In this document: positions 7,124 to 16,095 of the stretch, one piece after another
Layout of the letters: each line of letters opens with the position of its first letter
Position numbering within the stretch: the stretch's first letter is position 1
NCBI GenBank assembly: GCA_046296655.1
Contig: JBKBLE010000017.1
Coordinates: forward strand, 1 to 52,037
DNA: 52,037 nt
Source: Cloacibacterium sp046296655
GTDB lineage: Bacteria > Bacteroidota > Bacteroidia > Flavobacteriales > Weeksellaceae
Reading direction: 5' to 3'
Notes under the pieces: generated by a model
Database searches by the model: none
Told to the model about the DNA's origin: nothing
The model's input: only the letters and a program-made list of their open reading frames with translations
Translations under genes and position numbers: made by a program

Positions 7124-7720
7124 TTAAAAATTTACGTAACTAGAAAATAACTGCGCAAAGTTAGCCGTAAATAATTTAATAGAAATCGCTAAAAGGATAA
7201 TTCCAAAAACTTTTTTGAAAATCATCAGCGTAGCATCTCCTATTTTTTCTTCTAAGAAATTGGCAGATTTTAGTACGATGTAAACCAAAATAGTATTGAG
7301 CAAAATCCCTAAAATAATATTCACTACATGAAATTCTGCACGAAGTGATAACGTTGTAGTTAGTGTTCCAGCTCCGGCTACTAAAGGAAACGCAATCGGA
7401 ACGATAGAAGCTGCCTTCACGTTTTCTACTTTGTGAATTTCTATTCCCAAAATCATTTCCAAAGCAATAATAAAAATAACCAAAGCTCCCGCAATTGCAA
7501 ACGAATTCACGTCTAGCCCAATGAATTTTAGCATTTCTTTTCCTACAAAAAGAAAAACAATCATCAATGCTCCAGAAACAATCGATGCTCTTTCTGCATC
7601 AATATGCCCGAATTGCTTTCTAAGAGAAACAATAATAGGAACCGAACCTAAAATATCAATTACTGCAAACAAAACCATAAAACAAGTCAAGGTTTCTTTT
7701 AAAGAAAACGATTCTAACAT
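7124..7720 (-). CDS. MarC family integral membrane protein (UPF0056)
   Basis: 198 aa, typical length of the MarC/UPF0056 family, with six hydrophobic segments. Family blocks are visible: FAVIDILGSVPIIVSL near the start, the central IVPIAFPLVAGAGTLTT (about 107-123) and a hydrophobic C-terminus. Function is not established; the original link to multiple antibiotic resistance was withdrawn. It starts 45 bp before the batD stop on the same strand, so it could be read through from the bat operon, but no terminator is obvious between them. Confidence 0.9.
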   Translation of the reverse strand: MLESFSLKETLTCFMVLFAVIDILGSVPIIVSLRKQFGHIDAERASIVSGALMIVFLFVGKEMLKFIGLDVNSFAIAGALVIFIIALEMILGIEIHKVENVKAASIVPIAFPLVAGAGTLTTTLSLRAEFHVVNIILGILLNTILVYIVLKSANFLEEKIGDATLMIFKKVFGIILLAISIKLFTANFAQLFSSYVNF

Positions 7721-7765
7721 AGTGTGATTTTTTTATTATTTTCACAAAAGTATGAAATACTTTTA

Positions 7766-9478
7766 TTATTCCATAATTTCAGAATACATCGCAGTTATAG
7801 AGTTGTAAAGCTCTTCTAAATGGGATTCGTCATGAATAGGCGAGTATTTTTCTATTGAAATTTGTTGCTCTAATTTTCTGAAATCTTCGGTGAACTGAGA
7901 ACCTTTGTAATTTTCTAAAAATGCTTTCAATCCCATTCCAAATTTTTGCTGAATATGCTGTTCTGCATCTTGTTGCAACTCTTCATAAGTAGCAAAAAAT
8001 GCTGAATAGTCTCTGTTAGACAAAAGCATTTTCATATATTCTAAATTCGCTTCAAAGCCTGGTTTTAGAAGATTTTTAATTTTTTCTTCTTCTTCTCTAA
8101 TCGTAGTTATGGGTTTATTTTCTACAGTAACCAAGGCTTTTTTCTTAGGTCTAATCCACAAGAAGAAAAGGAAAGTTCCCATCACAAGAACTGTCAAACC
8201 AGAAAATAAATTTTTAAAATTAAAACGGTAAGACTGTGTATGTTTTTCTTTTTCGATAACAGGCAAAGGAACGCTATTTAAAACATTGGCAGTATAATCA
8301 TCTACAATGTCAATCGTTGATTTCTGCGCTGCAATTTGAGCTGAATTCAGAACATTCAACACAATACTTTTCGCACCCAAATCAATGTACTGATTCAGTT
8401 CTGGATTGAAAAACGAAAATGGTTCAGTAGAAATATTGATTTTCCCTTCATGTTTAGGAATCACCACATATTTTGCGGTTATTGAACCTTTCACTCCTTC
8501 TTTATTGGTAGATAATTTGCTTATAATCTGAGGTTTGAAAAAAGTGTAATCTTTAGATTCCAATAATTTTGGCAATTTATCTTCGTCTAAATTTCCTAAA
8601 CCAGAAATTTTCACCAAAACGTCAATCGGTTTATTTACCTCAAGAGGTTCTGTTTTTGCAATTTCTTTAATGGTAACATGAAATTTACCTACCGCATTTT
8701 TAAAATTCTCTGGAGAATCTTTCGGCAAAGTTTTTACATTAATTTTAACCTTATTCGAAACAATTTTACTGATTTCTGGAGTTTTCACCATTGCCGAAAC
8801 AGGCTCTATTTCTACATTACCCGCTTCTTCTGGGAAAATAATGAACATAGCAATCACTTGCGAAGCCATTTCGCCATTTACATTTTCTATGTCTTGTTTT
8901 TTGTAACTGATAGGCTTAATTCTCGCGTTATTCTGTTGCGGAAATTTTATATTTTCTAACTTTCTGAAGTTATCATAATTCTTACTATAAGCTCTCAAAA
9001 CCGCTACAGTTGGCTGATTTTCATAAACTTCCTTATCTTGAACTTCTACATTCAGATACACATCTTTAGAAAGATATTCGGTTTCTGCTCGTGACGTTTC
9101 TTTCACCAAAATGTCAAAAGGTTCTGATTTATAAATTTTACCATTTACGGTAAGTAAAGCCGAGCCAATTTTTACTTTTCCCGTAACTTTTGGCTGAAGA
9201 TATAATTGATAAATGATTTGGTTTACTCTAATTCCTCTTTTTTGGTCAATGAATGTATTTTGTTCGGAAGCACTTCCTACAATATCGAATTTTGATAAAT
9301 CAGGAAGACGAAGCGGACTCTGCTGTTCCATGTTTTCGCCTACCACTTCTTGTACAATGGTGAGAACAACGGGTTCATTTTGCTTCGGTTCTTTGGTATT
9401 GACATCAGTCAAAACGGTAACTTGTCCGTAAGAAATTGCAGACATTACAAAAAATAATATGTTGAGAATTTTTTGCAT
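7766..9478 (-). CDS. batD: BatD family oxygen/stress tolerance protein
   Basis: 570 aa. A signal peptide (MQKILNILFFVMSAISYGQ) is followed by a large periplasmic beta-rich region typical of BatD (QNEPVVLTIVQEVVGENMEQQSPL is the start of the first domain, described here in two parts: residues about 34-57). One transmembrane segment lies near 410-430 and a cytoplasmic helical tail follows (about 435-570). In Bacteroidota the Bat proteins form a membrane complex associated with oxidative stress tolerance and fitness; the molecular activity is not settled. It starts 3 bp downstream of batC and is the last bat gene. The quoted start ATG (9478) gives an immediate signal peptide. Confidence 0.85.
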   Translation of the reverse strand: MQKILNILFFVMSAISYGQVTVLTDVNTKEPKQNEPVVLTIVQEVVGENMEQQSPLRLPDLSKFDIVGSASEQNTFIDQKRGIRVNQIIYQLYLQPKVTGKVKIGSALLTVNGKIYKSEPFDILVKETSRAETEYLSKDVYLNVEVQDKEVYENQPTVAVLRAYSKNYDNFRKLENIKFPQQNNARIKPISYKKQDIENVNGEMASQVIAMFIIFPEEAGNVEIEPVSAMVKTPEISKIVSNKVKINVKTLPKDSPENFKNAVGKFHVTIKEIAKTEPLEVNKPIDVLVKISGLGNLDEDKLPKLLESKDYTFFKPQIISKLSTNKEGVKGSITAKYVVIPKHEGKINISTEPFSFFNPELNQYIDLGAKSIVLNVLNSAQIAAQKSTIDIVDDYTANVLNSVPLPVIEKEKHTQSYRFNFKNLFSGLTVLVMGTFLFFLWIRPKKKALVTVENKPITTIREEEEKIKNLLKPGFEANLEYMKMLLSNRDYSAFFATYEELQQDAEQHIQQKFGMGLKAFLENYKGSQFTEDFRKLEQQISIEKYSPIHDESHLEELYNSITAMYSEIME

Positions 9479-9481
9479 TAA

Positions 9482-10273
9482 TTACCAGTCTTTTGTATTG
9501 CTTTCTGGTGAATAGTAACCATTTTTATTGAGTAACTTTTTAGCGGTTTCTCTTTCTTGATTTGCACTTCTTTGCAGAATTAATTTTTGCAAATCTTTAG
9601 GAATTTTATTGGGGTCATTAGGATTTTGCGGTTCGTTTTTCTGGTTTTGCTTTTCCGCTCCTTGATTCCCTTTTCCTTTATTTTGATCGCCTATATTACC
9701 GTTCGGTTGATTTTTGGTATTGTTATTTTTATTTTCTTGATTTTGGTCTCCTTGCTGATTTTGATGATTATCTTGGTTTTTATTTTGGTTATTTTGTTGA
9801 TTTTGCTGTTGGTTTTGTTGATTTTGTTTATTGTCTTTTTGCTTTTGCTTCTTCTTGGCAATTTGTAAATTTTTTAAAATCGCTTCATTATCTGGATCAT
9901 ACTTCAGTGCATTCTTATAAGCATTAACAGCTTTTTCTACATCACCATTTTGAAGATGAGCATTTCCTTCGTTGTAATAAGAAGCAGCTTTTTCATCTTT
10001 ATTATTGGTGTTTTTTTGAGCTTTTTGATATTCGGCAATCGCTTCGTCGTACTTTTTTATTTTATACAAAGAATTGCCCAAATTATAATGCGCACCAAAA
10101 TCTTTTTCATTTTTTTTCACCGCTTCCGAAAATGTGGAAGCAGCTTCGCCATACTTTTGTTTGTCGAAGCTTCGGTTTCCTCTGAAGATTAAGGTGTTTA
10201 AGCTTTCTTGGGCCTTAACGGCAATTAGACCAAGAAAAAATAAGCTAATATGTACAAAAAACTTTCTCAACAT
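9482..10273 (-). CDS. batC: BatC-like TPR protein with Gln/Asn-rich region
   Basis: ATG at 10273 (263 aa) is chosen over an upstream TTG at 10285 because it places the signal peptide (MLRKFFVHISLFFLGLIAVKA) at the N-terminus. Three tetratricopeptide repeats cover about residues 25-140 (ASTFSEAVKKNEKDFGAHYN, YDEAIAEYQKAQKN, VEKAVNAYKNALKYDPDNE). A low-complexity stretch of about 75 residues made mostly of Gln, Asn and Lys follows, then a conserved C-terminal block (IPKDLQKLILQRSANQE). TPR-containing BatC is thought to scaffold the Bat complex in the periplasm. It lies between batB and batD. Confidence 0.85.
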   Translation of the reverse strand: MLRKFFVHISLFFLGLIAVKAQESLNTLIFRGNRSFDKQKYGEAASTFSEAVKKNEKDFGAHYNLGNSLYKIKKYDEAIAEYQKAQKNTNNKDEKAASYYNEGNAHLQNGDVEKAVNAYKNALKYDPDNEAILKNLQIAKKKQKQKDNKQNQQNQQQNQQNNQNKNQDNHQNQQGDQNQENKNNNTKNQPNGNIGDQNKGKGNQGAEKQNQKNEPQNPNDPNKIPKDLQKLILQRSANQERETAKKLLNKNGYYSPESNTKDW

Positions 10274-10395
10274 TTGTTGGTACAAAAATATCGCTTTAAT
10301 TGTTAAAATTAAATCTTAGAAATGTTAAATAATTGATAAAAATGTATTTTTTGAGACTAAAATTCAAGGTTTTGCGTTTTCTAAAGTTTTCATTT

Positions 10396-11403
10396 TTAAA
10401 AATTGAAATCTTTTTTAGGATTAAAAAGAAAAATAATCACAAAAATAAAAAGCGAAACGCCCAAAAACCACTGATAATAATGTACCGCAGATTGCGTATT
10501 TACCAGTGTTTCCGAAGCTCCTTTTTGGTTTCTGAGTTGCAAAACAATTTTATTGACCGCTGCTTCCATATCATTTCCGTCTACATATTCACCGTTCGTA
10601 TCAAAAGCGAGAGACATCAATGCTTCTGTTTGTCTTTTGGTAATAATCGTCTCGCCGAGAATATCGGTTTTATAGCCCATTAATTGCCCAAATTCATAAA
10701 TAGGAATAGGAGCGCCATCATCCTTTCCAACTCCTACAGAAGTAATGGTGATACCTTGTCTCAATGCTTCATCTATCGCCGCTTTGTCATTTCCTTCATT
10801 GTCTTCGCCATCGCTAATTAATACGATTTTTCTAGCACCTTTCGGAACATTTTTAAATTTTTCTGTGGCTACTTCTATTGCTTTTAGAAAATCTGTCCCT
10901 TGTTTCCCAATCGTAGTGGTTTCTATTGCTCCAATATACGTTTCGGCGGCAGAATAATCTGTAGTAAGTGGCATTATAGAATGTGCATCTCCTGCAAAAA
11001 CTACGATTCCCACTTTATCATCACCCAAATTTTGTATGGTATTGATCAAAATGTTTTTGGCTTGTTCTAATCGAGAAGGTTGCACATCTTGCGCGTTCAT
11101 AGAGTTAGAAACATCCAGCAAAAAAATTACAGAATTCACTTTTTGTTGGATTTTCATCTCTTCTTTTCCTCCCAAAAAATCTACCATTGCTAAAATCAAA
11201 AAAACAAAAGCCAACAAATATAAAACTGGGAAAAATTTAGAAAATTGATAATCTTTCGGAAATAAATCTTCTTGAAATTGAGCTTCAGCAAAAATATTTC
11301 TCCTTTCTGATTTCCATTTTTTGAAACCAAAAAGAAGCCATGCTATTACTGGCAAAAGCAATAACAACAATAAATACCAAATATTTCCTAGACTAAAATT
11401 CAT
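10396..11403 (-). CDS. batB: BatB: von Willebrand factor A membrane protein
   Basis: ATG at 11403 (335 aa, MNFSLGNIWYLLL) is chosen because a longer frame to 11451 would overlap batA. Two N-terminal transmembrane segments (about 7-25 and 55-75) precede a VWA domain with MIDAS motif DVSNSMNAQD (DxSxS) and later ISDGEDNEGND; a final transmembrane segment lies near residue 315. The VWA domain faces the periplasm and probably binds a divalent metal and a partner protein. It starts 7 bp after the batA stop. A 122-bp gap separates it from batC. Confidence 0.9.
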   Translation of the reverse strand: MNFSLGNIWYLLLLLLLPVIAWLLFGFKKWKSERRNIFAEAQFQEDLFPKDYQFSKFFPVLYLLAFVFLILAMVDFLGGKEEMKIQQKVNSVIFLLDVSNSMNAQDVQPSRLEQAKNILINTIQNLGDDKVGIVVFAGDAHSIMPLTTDYSAAETYIGAIETTTIGKQGTDFLKAIEVATEKFKNVPKGARKIVLISDGEDNEGNDKAAIDEALRQGITITSVGVGKDDGAPIPIYEFGQLMGYKTDILGETIITKRQTEALMSLAFDTNGEYVDGNDMEAAVNKIVLQLRNQKGASETLVNTQSAVHYYQWFLGVSLFIFVIIFLFNPKKDFNF

Positions 11404-11410
11404 TTCTATT

Positions 11411-12394
11411 TTAATTAAAAATCCTGAAAATTCTCCATCGTAAAACTGCATCTATCAATAAAAACACCAAGGCAATCCAAAGAAAAACCCTGAAATATTC
11501 TTCGTAATTGTAAATTTTATTGGTTTTAATTTTCGATTTTTCTAAAGAATTAATCTCGTTATATACATTTTCTAAACTCGTATTAGAAGTGGCTCTGTAA
11601 TATTTTCCACCTGTTAAAGTCGCAATTTCAGAAAGCGTAGCTTCATCTATCTGTACTTCTTGTTCGAAAAATTTTATTCCAAAAGGTGTAATCTGCGGAA
11701 ATAGCGCGAACCCATTCGTTCCGATTCCTATCGTATACACTTTAATTCCGTAGGATTTTGCCAATTCGCCTGCAAACTGTGGTGGCATCGCATTCGGAAC
11801 CGTATTTACACCATCAGTCATTAAAATGATGATTTTAGACTTTGATTTACTGTCTTTCAAATGATTTACCGCTACAGAAAGTCCTTCTCCAATGGCTGTT
11901 CCTGTAAGTTCTTCACTCGGACTCATGTCTCTAATTTCATCTAAAACCACTTGATGGTCGGAAGTGAGCGGAACTTTTGTAATTCCTTCTCCCCAATATT
12001 CCACAATTCCTATTCTATCGCCTTCCCTTTTTTTGACAAAATCTGTTGCTATTTTTTTCAAAGCTGTAATTCTATCAGGCTCTAAATCTTGGGCCAACAT
12101 ACTTGGCGAAATATCAATCGCTAAGAAAATATCGATGCCTTTGGTTTCGTCTCTATCGCTAAAAATGGTGTAAGTTCTAGGTCTTGCCAAAGCAATGATG
12201 AGCGCAGAAAGAATGATGTATTTAGAAAATTGCAAAAATTTTTGAACCCAAGAAAAACTTCCTGCTACAGACATATTTCGGGTAGTAGGAACATTGATCC
12301 CCGAATTTTTCTTCTTGCTAAAATCCCTAATCAAAAGCGGAATAAAAAGCAAGAATAGCAATAAAAAATATGGACTCTCTATCTGAAAATTCAT
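11411..12394 (-). CDS. batA: BatA: von Willebrand factor A membrane protein
   Basis: 327 aa. Layout mirrors BatB: N-terminal hydrophobic segments (about 9-22 and 56-72), a VWA domain with MIDAS DISPSMLAQD (DxSxS), MTDGVN and the Thr motif SEELTGTAIGEG, and one transmembrane segment near 305-322. BatA and BatB are paralogues that are nearly always adjacent in Bacteroidota. The gene starts one base after the stop of the preceding DUF4381-like gene, consistent with a tight operon. Confidence 0.9.
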   Translation of the reverse strand: MNFQIESPYFLLLFLLFIPLLIRDFSKKKNSGINVPTTRNMSVAGSFSWVQKFLQFSKYIILSALIIALARPRTYTIFSDRDETKGIDIFLAIDISPSMLAQDLEPDRITALKKIATDFVKKREGDRIGIVEYWGEGITKVPLTSDHQVVLDEIRDMSPSEELTGTAIGEGLSVAVNHLKDSKSKSKIIILMTDGVNTVPNAMPPQFAGELAKSYGIKVYTIGIGTNGFALFPQITPFGIKFFEQEVQIDEATLSEIATLTGGKYYRATSNTSLENVYNEINSLEKSKIKTNKIYNYEEYFRVFLWIALVFLLIDAVLRWRIFRIFN

Positions 12395-12395
12395 C

Positions 12396-13403
12396 TTAAT
12401 GTACTTCTCTTAAATGTTCTGCTTCAATATCTGTAACCGAACGCTCTACAAATTCATAAATCTCTAAAAAATCACGCTCCATTAATTCTTGATTCGGAAG
12501 GATTTTGGCAAATTTCACCAAATCTCCTCTCAGAAAAACCTCTTCCACTATTTTTTCATTCTCAGGCGAAATTTTATTGGTATGTTTCATCACATCTATT
12601 AAATCATCGGTCAGTAAAACATCTGCAGGAATATGATATTGTTTTACCAAAAACGCTCTAGTAATGTCTATCAACTCTACATAAAACATTCTGTAATCGC
12701 CTTTTTCTGCGTATTTTTTCTTTTCTAGATTTTTCAGATCTTGTAATGTTTTATGAATTGGACTTTTCTCTTTTCCTGAATTTCTGAAAACGCCATTTTT
12801 GAAGAAACTTAAAAATAAAAACAGTGAAGTAAAAATCACCAAACCTCCTAAAATATACCATTTGTACATTTCCCAATAATCACTGAATCCCAAATCAACT
12901 TGCTTATTGTTCATAATATCGTTGATTTGATCATCTGCATTCACAGGATTATAAACCGTGATTTCATAGGGAATCGTTTTGATGGTGTCTGCTCCATTTA
13001 TCGAAAACTCCAGTTCTGGAATGGTAAATTTTCCTTCTTCAAAAACCCGAAAATCAATAGTTCTGGTGTATTGATCGTATGTTTTATTGATTTCGTCTTT
13101 GATTTCTTCTAAATGAAAAGGCAAGAGTTCATTTTTAGGTTTAGAAATCACATCTTTTCCTTCTAAACCATTGATGGTTACTCGAAAAGTTGCTTTTTCG
13201 CCAAGCGCAATTTTTTCTTTAGACAAATTAGAAGAAAGCGTCTGCGCAGAAAAACATTGAGCAACAAAAACAAACAACAAAGCCAATTTTTTAATCACTC
13301 CAAAAGCAATAAAAGGCCATTTGAACCTTTTTAGATTTGGCGAAACTTTATCGAGTTGTCTGTCTATATATTGATTGAAAATTTTTAAAAAATTTTTCTT
13401 CAT
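12396..13403 (-). CDS. Bat-operon membrane protein (DUF4381/BatD-like)
   Basis: 335 aa. A basic cytoplasmic N-terminus (about 1-35) leads into a hydrophobic segment ending FSAQ, which could be an internal signal peptide; the true start may therefore be further in. A beta-rich periplasmic domain (about 55-150) resembles the N-terminal BatD repeat, a transmembrane helix lies near 183-203, and a cytoplasmic helical domain follows (HKTLQDLKNLEKKKYAEKGD, ITRAFLVKQYHIPA). Proteins with this layout sit between the DUF58 gene and batA in Flavobacteriia. It starts 13 bp after the DUF58 gene. Confidence 0.75.
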   Translation of the reverse strand: MKKNFLKIFNQYIDRQLDKVSPNLKRFKWPFIAFGVIKKLALLFVFVAQCFSAQTLSSNLSKEKIALGEKATFRVTINGLEGKDVISKPKNELLPFHLEEIKDEINKTYDQYTRTIDFRVFEEGKFTIPELEFSINGADTIKTIPYEITVYNPVNADDQINDIMNNKQVDLGFSDYWEMYKWYILGGLVIFTSLFLFLSFFKNGVFRNSGKEKSPIHKTLQDLKNLEKKKYAEKGDYRMFYVELIDITRAFLVKQYHIPADVLLTDDLIDVMKHTNKISPENEKIVEEVFLRGDLVKFAKILPNQELMERDFLEIYEFVERSVTDIEAEHLREVH

Positions 13404-13416
13404 TAATTGCTATTTT

Positions 13417-14280
13417 CTATTTTTTCTGAAAATAATTATACAAAATTTTGGTATAATCTTCCTCTGCTTTTACTTCTACAAAACTGGCAGAACTTTTCTC
13501 AAAAGCTTCTCTCAGGTGTCTTATTTTTTGTTTCTGAGCTTCTGCATAATTGTAACGCCATCTTTGGTTAGACGTATTCACCCAAATTTGTTTTCCTGTT
13601 TCAATATCTCTGAAAAAAGCATAACCTACATCTGGAATTTCATTGTCTTTTTCGTCAAAAACCCTCAAACCTAGTAATTGATGTTTTTTGGAAGCAATTT
13701 TCAATAATTTCTCGTCAAATTCATCTGCAAAATCAGAAAAAAGAAACGCTAGAGATTTCTTTTTGAAAACATGCATCATATATTCTAAAGCCGCATCTAT
13801 ATTGGTTTCTGCTTGCACATAATCTGCGGTCAAAATCGTAGAAATTATGGCTAAAATATGTTTTCTACCTTTCTGTGGCGGAATGACTTTATACACTTTA
13901 TCCGCAAACAAAATAAGTCCCACTTTATCATTATTTCCTGCTGCCGAAAATCCTAAACTTGCCGAAATTTCTGCCACCAATTCACGTTTCAGTTGAATTT
14001 TTGTTCCATAATTCATAGAGGCAGAAATATCTACCAAAATCATCATGGTGAGTTCACGTTCTTCTTCCATCACCTTTACATAAGGTTCTTTGAAACGTGC
14101 GGTTTTGTTCCAATCAATTCTTCTGATATCATCTCCAAATTGATATGGACGAACTTCTGCAAAAGCCATTCCTTGACCTTTAAAAGCACTGTGATATTGC
14201 CCCATCAAAGTATTTTCCGTTCTCTTTCGAGTACGGATTTCTATTTGTTTTACTTTTTTGACGATATCTTTTATTTGCAT
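13417..14280 (-). CDS. DUF58 domain protein (VWA-like), Bat operon
   Basis: 287 aa. The DUF58 core motif VRPYQFGDDIRRIDWNKTAR (about 43-62) is followed by a VWA-like fold with MIDAS DISASMNYG (DxSxS, about 87-95). No signal peptide or membrane segment is visible, so it is cytoplasmic. DUF58 proteins are the constant partner of MoxR ATPases, thought to work as adaptor or substrate of a chaperone-like AAA+ machine that matures or regulates VWA proteins. moxR lies upstream, but a 520-bp repeat-rich gap separates them. Confidence 0.9.
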   Translation of the reverse strand: MQIKDIVKKVKQIEIRTRKRTENTLMGQYHSAFKGQGMAFAEVRPYQFGDDIRRIDWNKTARFKEPYVKVMEEERELTMMILVDISASMNYGTKIQLKRELVAEISASLGFSAAGNNDKVGLILFADKVYKVIPPQKGRKHILAIISTILTADYVQAETNIDAALEYMMHVFKKKSLAFLFSDFADEFDEKLLKIASKKHQLLGLRVFDEKDNEIPDVGYAFFRDIETGKQIWVNTSNQRWRYNYAEAQKQKIRHLREAFEKSSASFVEVKAEEDYTKILYNYFQKK

Positions 14281-14799
14281 CTCTTAACTATAATCTGTAA
14301 TTGCGAGGAACGAAGCAATCTGTTGTTTTATTTCTATTTTTAGAAGCACAAATTTTCTACATTTTTTCACTTTCAGTCCTGCTTTCCGCTGCAATTCCTC
14401 ACTCTAAACTTTTTGCCAATGCTTGTTGCGGGATTTCCGCTGCAATCAGGGCTAAATTTCACGTTTTAGTTCTTTTTTTAAGATTTCACTACTATATATT
14501 TAGATTTCGGTGCTTCGCACCTCCCTTACATTACGTTTATTTTTTCATTGGGCTTCACTTCGTTTCACCCAATGTTATTAATTTCGCCACTTCGTGGCTC
14601 CTTTATTTTGTTAAAATTTTTAATTCTTTTTTCAATAATTATGTTTTTAACATTTGGCTCCTACGGAGCCGACTTTATTGGGTGTTAATTTTTTCACACA
14701 CATTACGTTCCTACGGAACGATAAAAAATTTCAAAATTTTCGGACAAGTCACGACTTGTCCCTACAACTCTCCCATTCTACGATTCTCCAACTCCAAAA
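14281..14799. repeat. 520-bp gap made of extragenic palindromic repeats between moxR and the DUF58 gene
   Basis: No gene is credible here. From left to right: TTGCGAGGAACGAAGCAATCT (14300-14320, shown less its first base it is 20 nt), a copy of the GGATTTCCGCTGCAATCAGG element (14431-14454), and six perfect hairpins: GGTGC-TTC-GCACC (14509-14521), CATTGGG/CCCAATG (14546-14574), GCCAC-TTC-GTGGC (14586-14598), GGCTCC-TAC-GGAGCC (14656-14670), CGTTCC-TAC-GGAACG (14706-14720) and GACAAGTC-AC-GACTTGTC (14743-14760). Related copies occur at 16663, 22506 and 33124. Confidence 0.75.
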
Positions 14800-15804
14800 C
14801 TACGGAGCTTGAACTTTTCCCAAAATTTTATCAACAATTGCGTCTGCATCTACATCTTCTGCTTCCGCTTCGAAGCTGAGACCAATTCTGTGACGCAAAA
14901 CATCCTTAGCAATTGCTTTTACATCTTCAGGAATTACAAAAGCTCTTCCTTTTAAGAAAGCATAAGCTCTGGAAGCAATCGCCAAATTAATAGAAGCTCT
15001 AGGTGAAGCCCCGAAACTGATGTAATTTTTCAGTTCAGAAAGTCCATATTTCTCTGGAAATCTGGTCGCAAAAACCATATCGAGAATATATTTCTCAATT
15101 TTTTCGTCTAGATAAATTTGATTAATGATTTTCTTGGCTTCTACAATTTGTTCCAAAGAAATCACGGGTTTTATTTGAGGAATATCCGAAGTAGAAACCA
15201 TTCTCATGACTTGTCTTTCTTCCTCAAATTCTGGATAATCAATTTTGCATTTCAGCATAAAACGGTCGGTTTGCGCTTCTGGCAAAAGATAAGTTCCTTC
15301 TTGGTCAATTGGATTTTGCGTTGCTAAAACCAAAAAAGGTGTTGGCAATTTCATGGTTTCATCACCAATAGTCACTTGTTTTTCTTGCATTACTTCCAAA
15401 AGTGCAGATTGCACTTTTGCAGGAGCACGGTTGATTTCATCCGCCAAAACAAAATTTGCAAAAACAGGACCTTTTTTGATGGAAAAATCGTTTTCTTTCA
15501 CATTATAAATCTGCGTACCGATAACGTCTGCAGGCAATAAATCTGGCGTAAACTGGATTCTAGAAAACGCTCCATGAACCGCTTCTGAAAGGGTTTTGAT
15601 GGCTAAAGTTTTTGCCAAACCAGGAACACCTTCCAACAAAACGTGACCATTTCCTAGCAGACCTATTAAAAGTCTGTCTACCATGTATTCCTGTCCGATA
15701 ATTGCTCTGTTAATTTCCTTTTTCAAAAGTGAAAAGTAAACGTTCTGTTCTTTTACTTTTTCGGTGAGTTGTTTAATATCTTCGGCTTGATTAAGTTCTT
15801 GCAT
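14800..15804 (-). CDS. moxR: MoxR family AAA+ ATPase
   Basis: ATG at 15804 gives 334 aa (MQELNQAEDIKQL), the usual MoxR length; the frame extends to 15861 without support. Walker A GVPGLAKT (about 59-66), Walker B FVLADEIN (about 115-122), sensor 1 LVLATQNP and the MoxR-specific QEGTYLLPEAQTDRF are all present, followed by the lid domain with sensor 2 (GASPRASINL). MoxR ATPases act as chaperones for VWA and DUF58 partners. This gene heads the bat locus; whether its transcript crosses the repeat gap into DUF58 cannot be told. Confidence 0.92.
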   Translation of the reverse strand: MQELNQAEDIKQLTEKVKEQNVYFSLLKKEINRAIIGQEYMVDRLLIGLLGNGHVLLEGVPGLAKTLAIKTLSEAVHGAFSRIQFTPDLLPADVIGTQIYNVKENDFSIKKGPVFANFVLADEINRAPAKVQSALLEVMQEKQVTIGDETMKLPTPFLVLATQNPIDQEGTYLLPEAQTDRFMLKCKIDYPEFEEERQVMRMVSTSDIPQIKPVISLEQIVEAKKIINQIYLDEKIEKYILDMVFATRFPEKYGLSELKNYISFGASPRASINLAIASRAYAFLKGRAFVIPEDVKAIAKDVLRHRIGLSFEAEAEDVDADAIVDKILGKVQAP

Positions 15805-15895
15805 AATTTTTTGAAAAATTAGACTGTAAATTTCACGATTTTCAAGGAATTGGCAACACAATTAATGCCAAATTTTGGTTAAAGTTTGTTAAAAA

Positions 15896-16057
15896 AAGAT
15901 GGAAGTCGGAAGTCAGAAGTCAGAAGTTGAAAAATTGACAATCTTTTTCCGTACAAAAACAATCATTAAAATATTGATTTTCAATAAATTAAAACAACAA
16001 AAAAAACTTTAAGAATATTTTATAAAAAACTTCCATCTTCCAACTTCCATCTTCCGT
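15896..16057. repeat. Heptamer-repeat inverted pair flanking about 120 bp
   Basis: Left: AAGATGGAAGTCGGAAG (15896-15912) continuing as AAGTCAG heptamers to 15929. Right: CTTCCAACTTCCATCTT (16037-16053) inside a run of CTTCCAT/CTTCCAA heptamers (16030-16057). The two 17-mers are inverted copies with one mismatch. The A/T-rich interior holds no ORF. Confidence 0.6.
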
Positions 16058-16067
16058 TCAATTTCAG

Positions 16068-16075
16068 TATTTTTG
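16068..16075 (+). promoter_or_regulatory. -7 box of the DinB-family gene
   Basis: TATTTTTG matches TAnnTTTG and lies 20 bp before the ATG at 16096, implying a leader of about 14 nt. It directly abuts the CTTCC heptamer run, which occupies the place of the -33 element. Confidence 0.4.
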
Positions 16076-16095
16076 GAGATTAAAATCAATTTTAA

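Noticed and set aside
9587..9868. Plus-strand hydrophobic ORF opposite batC
   Set aside because: The antisense of Gln/Asn/Lys codons reads as Leu/Ile/Phe; a composition artefact.
14301..14879. 192-codon plus-strand ORF over the moxR-DUF58 gap
   Set aside because: It runs through the palindromic repeats and into the antisense of moxR; the hydrophobic peptide reflects T-rich DNA.
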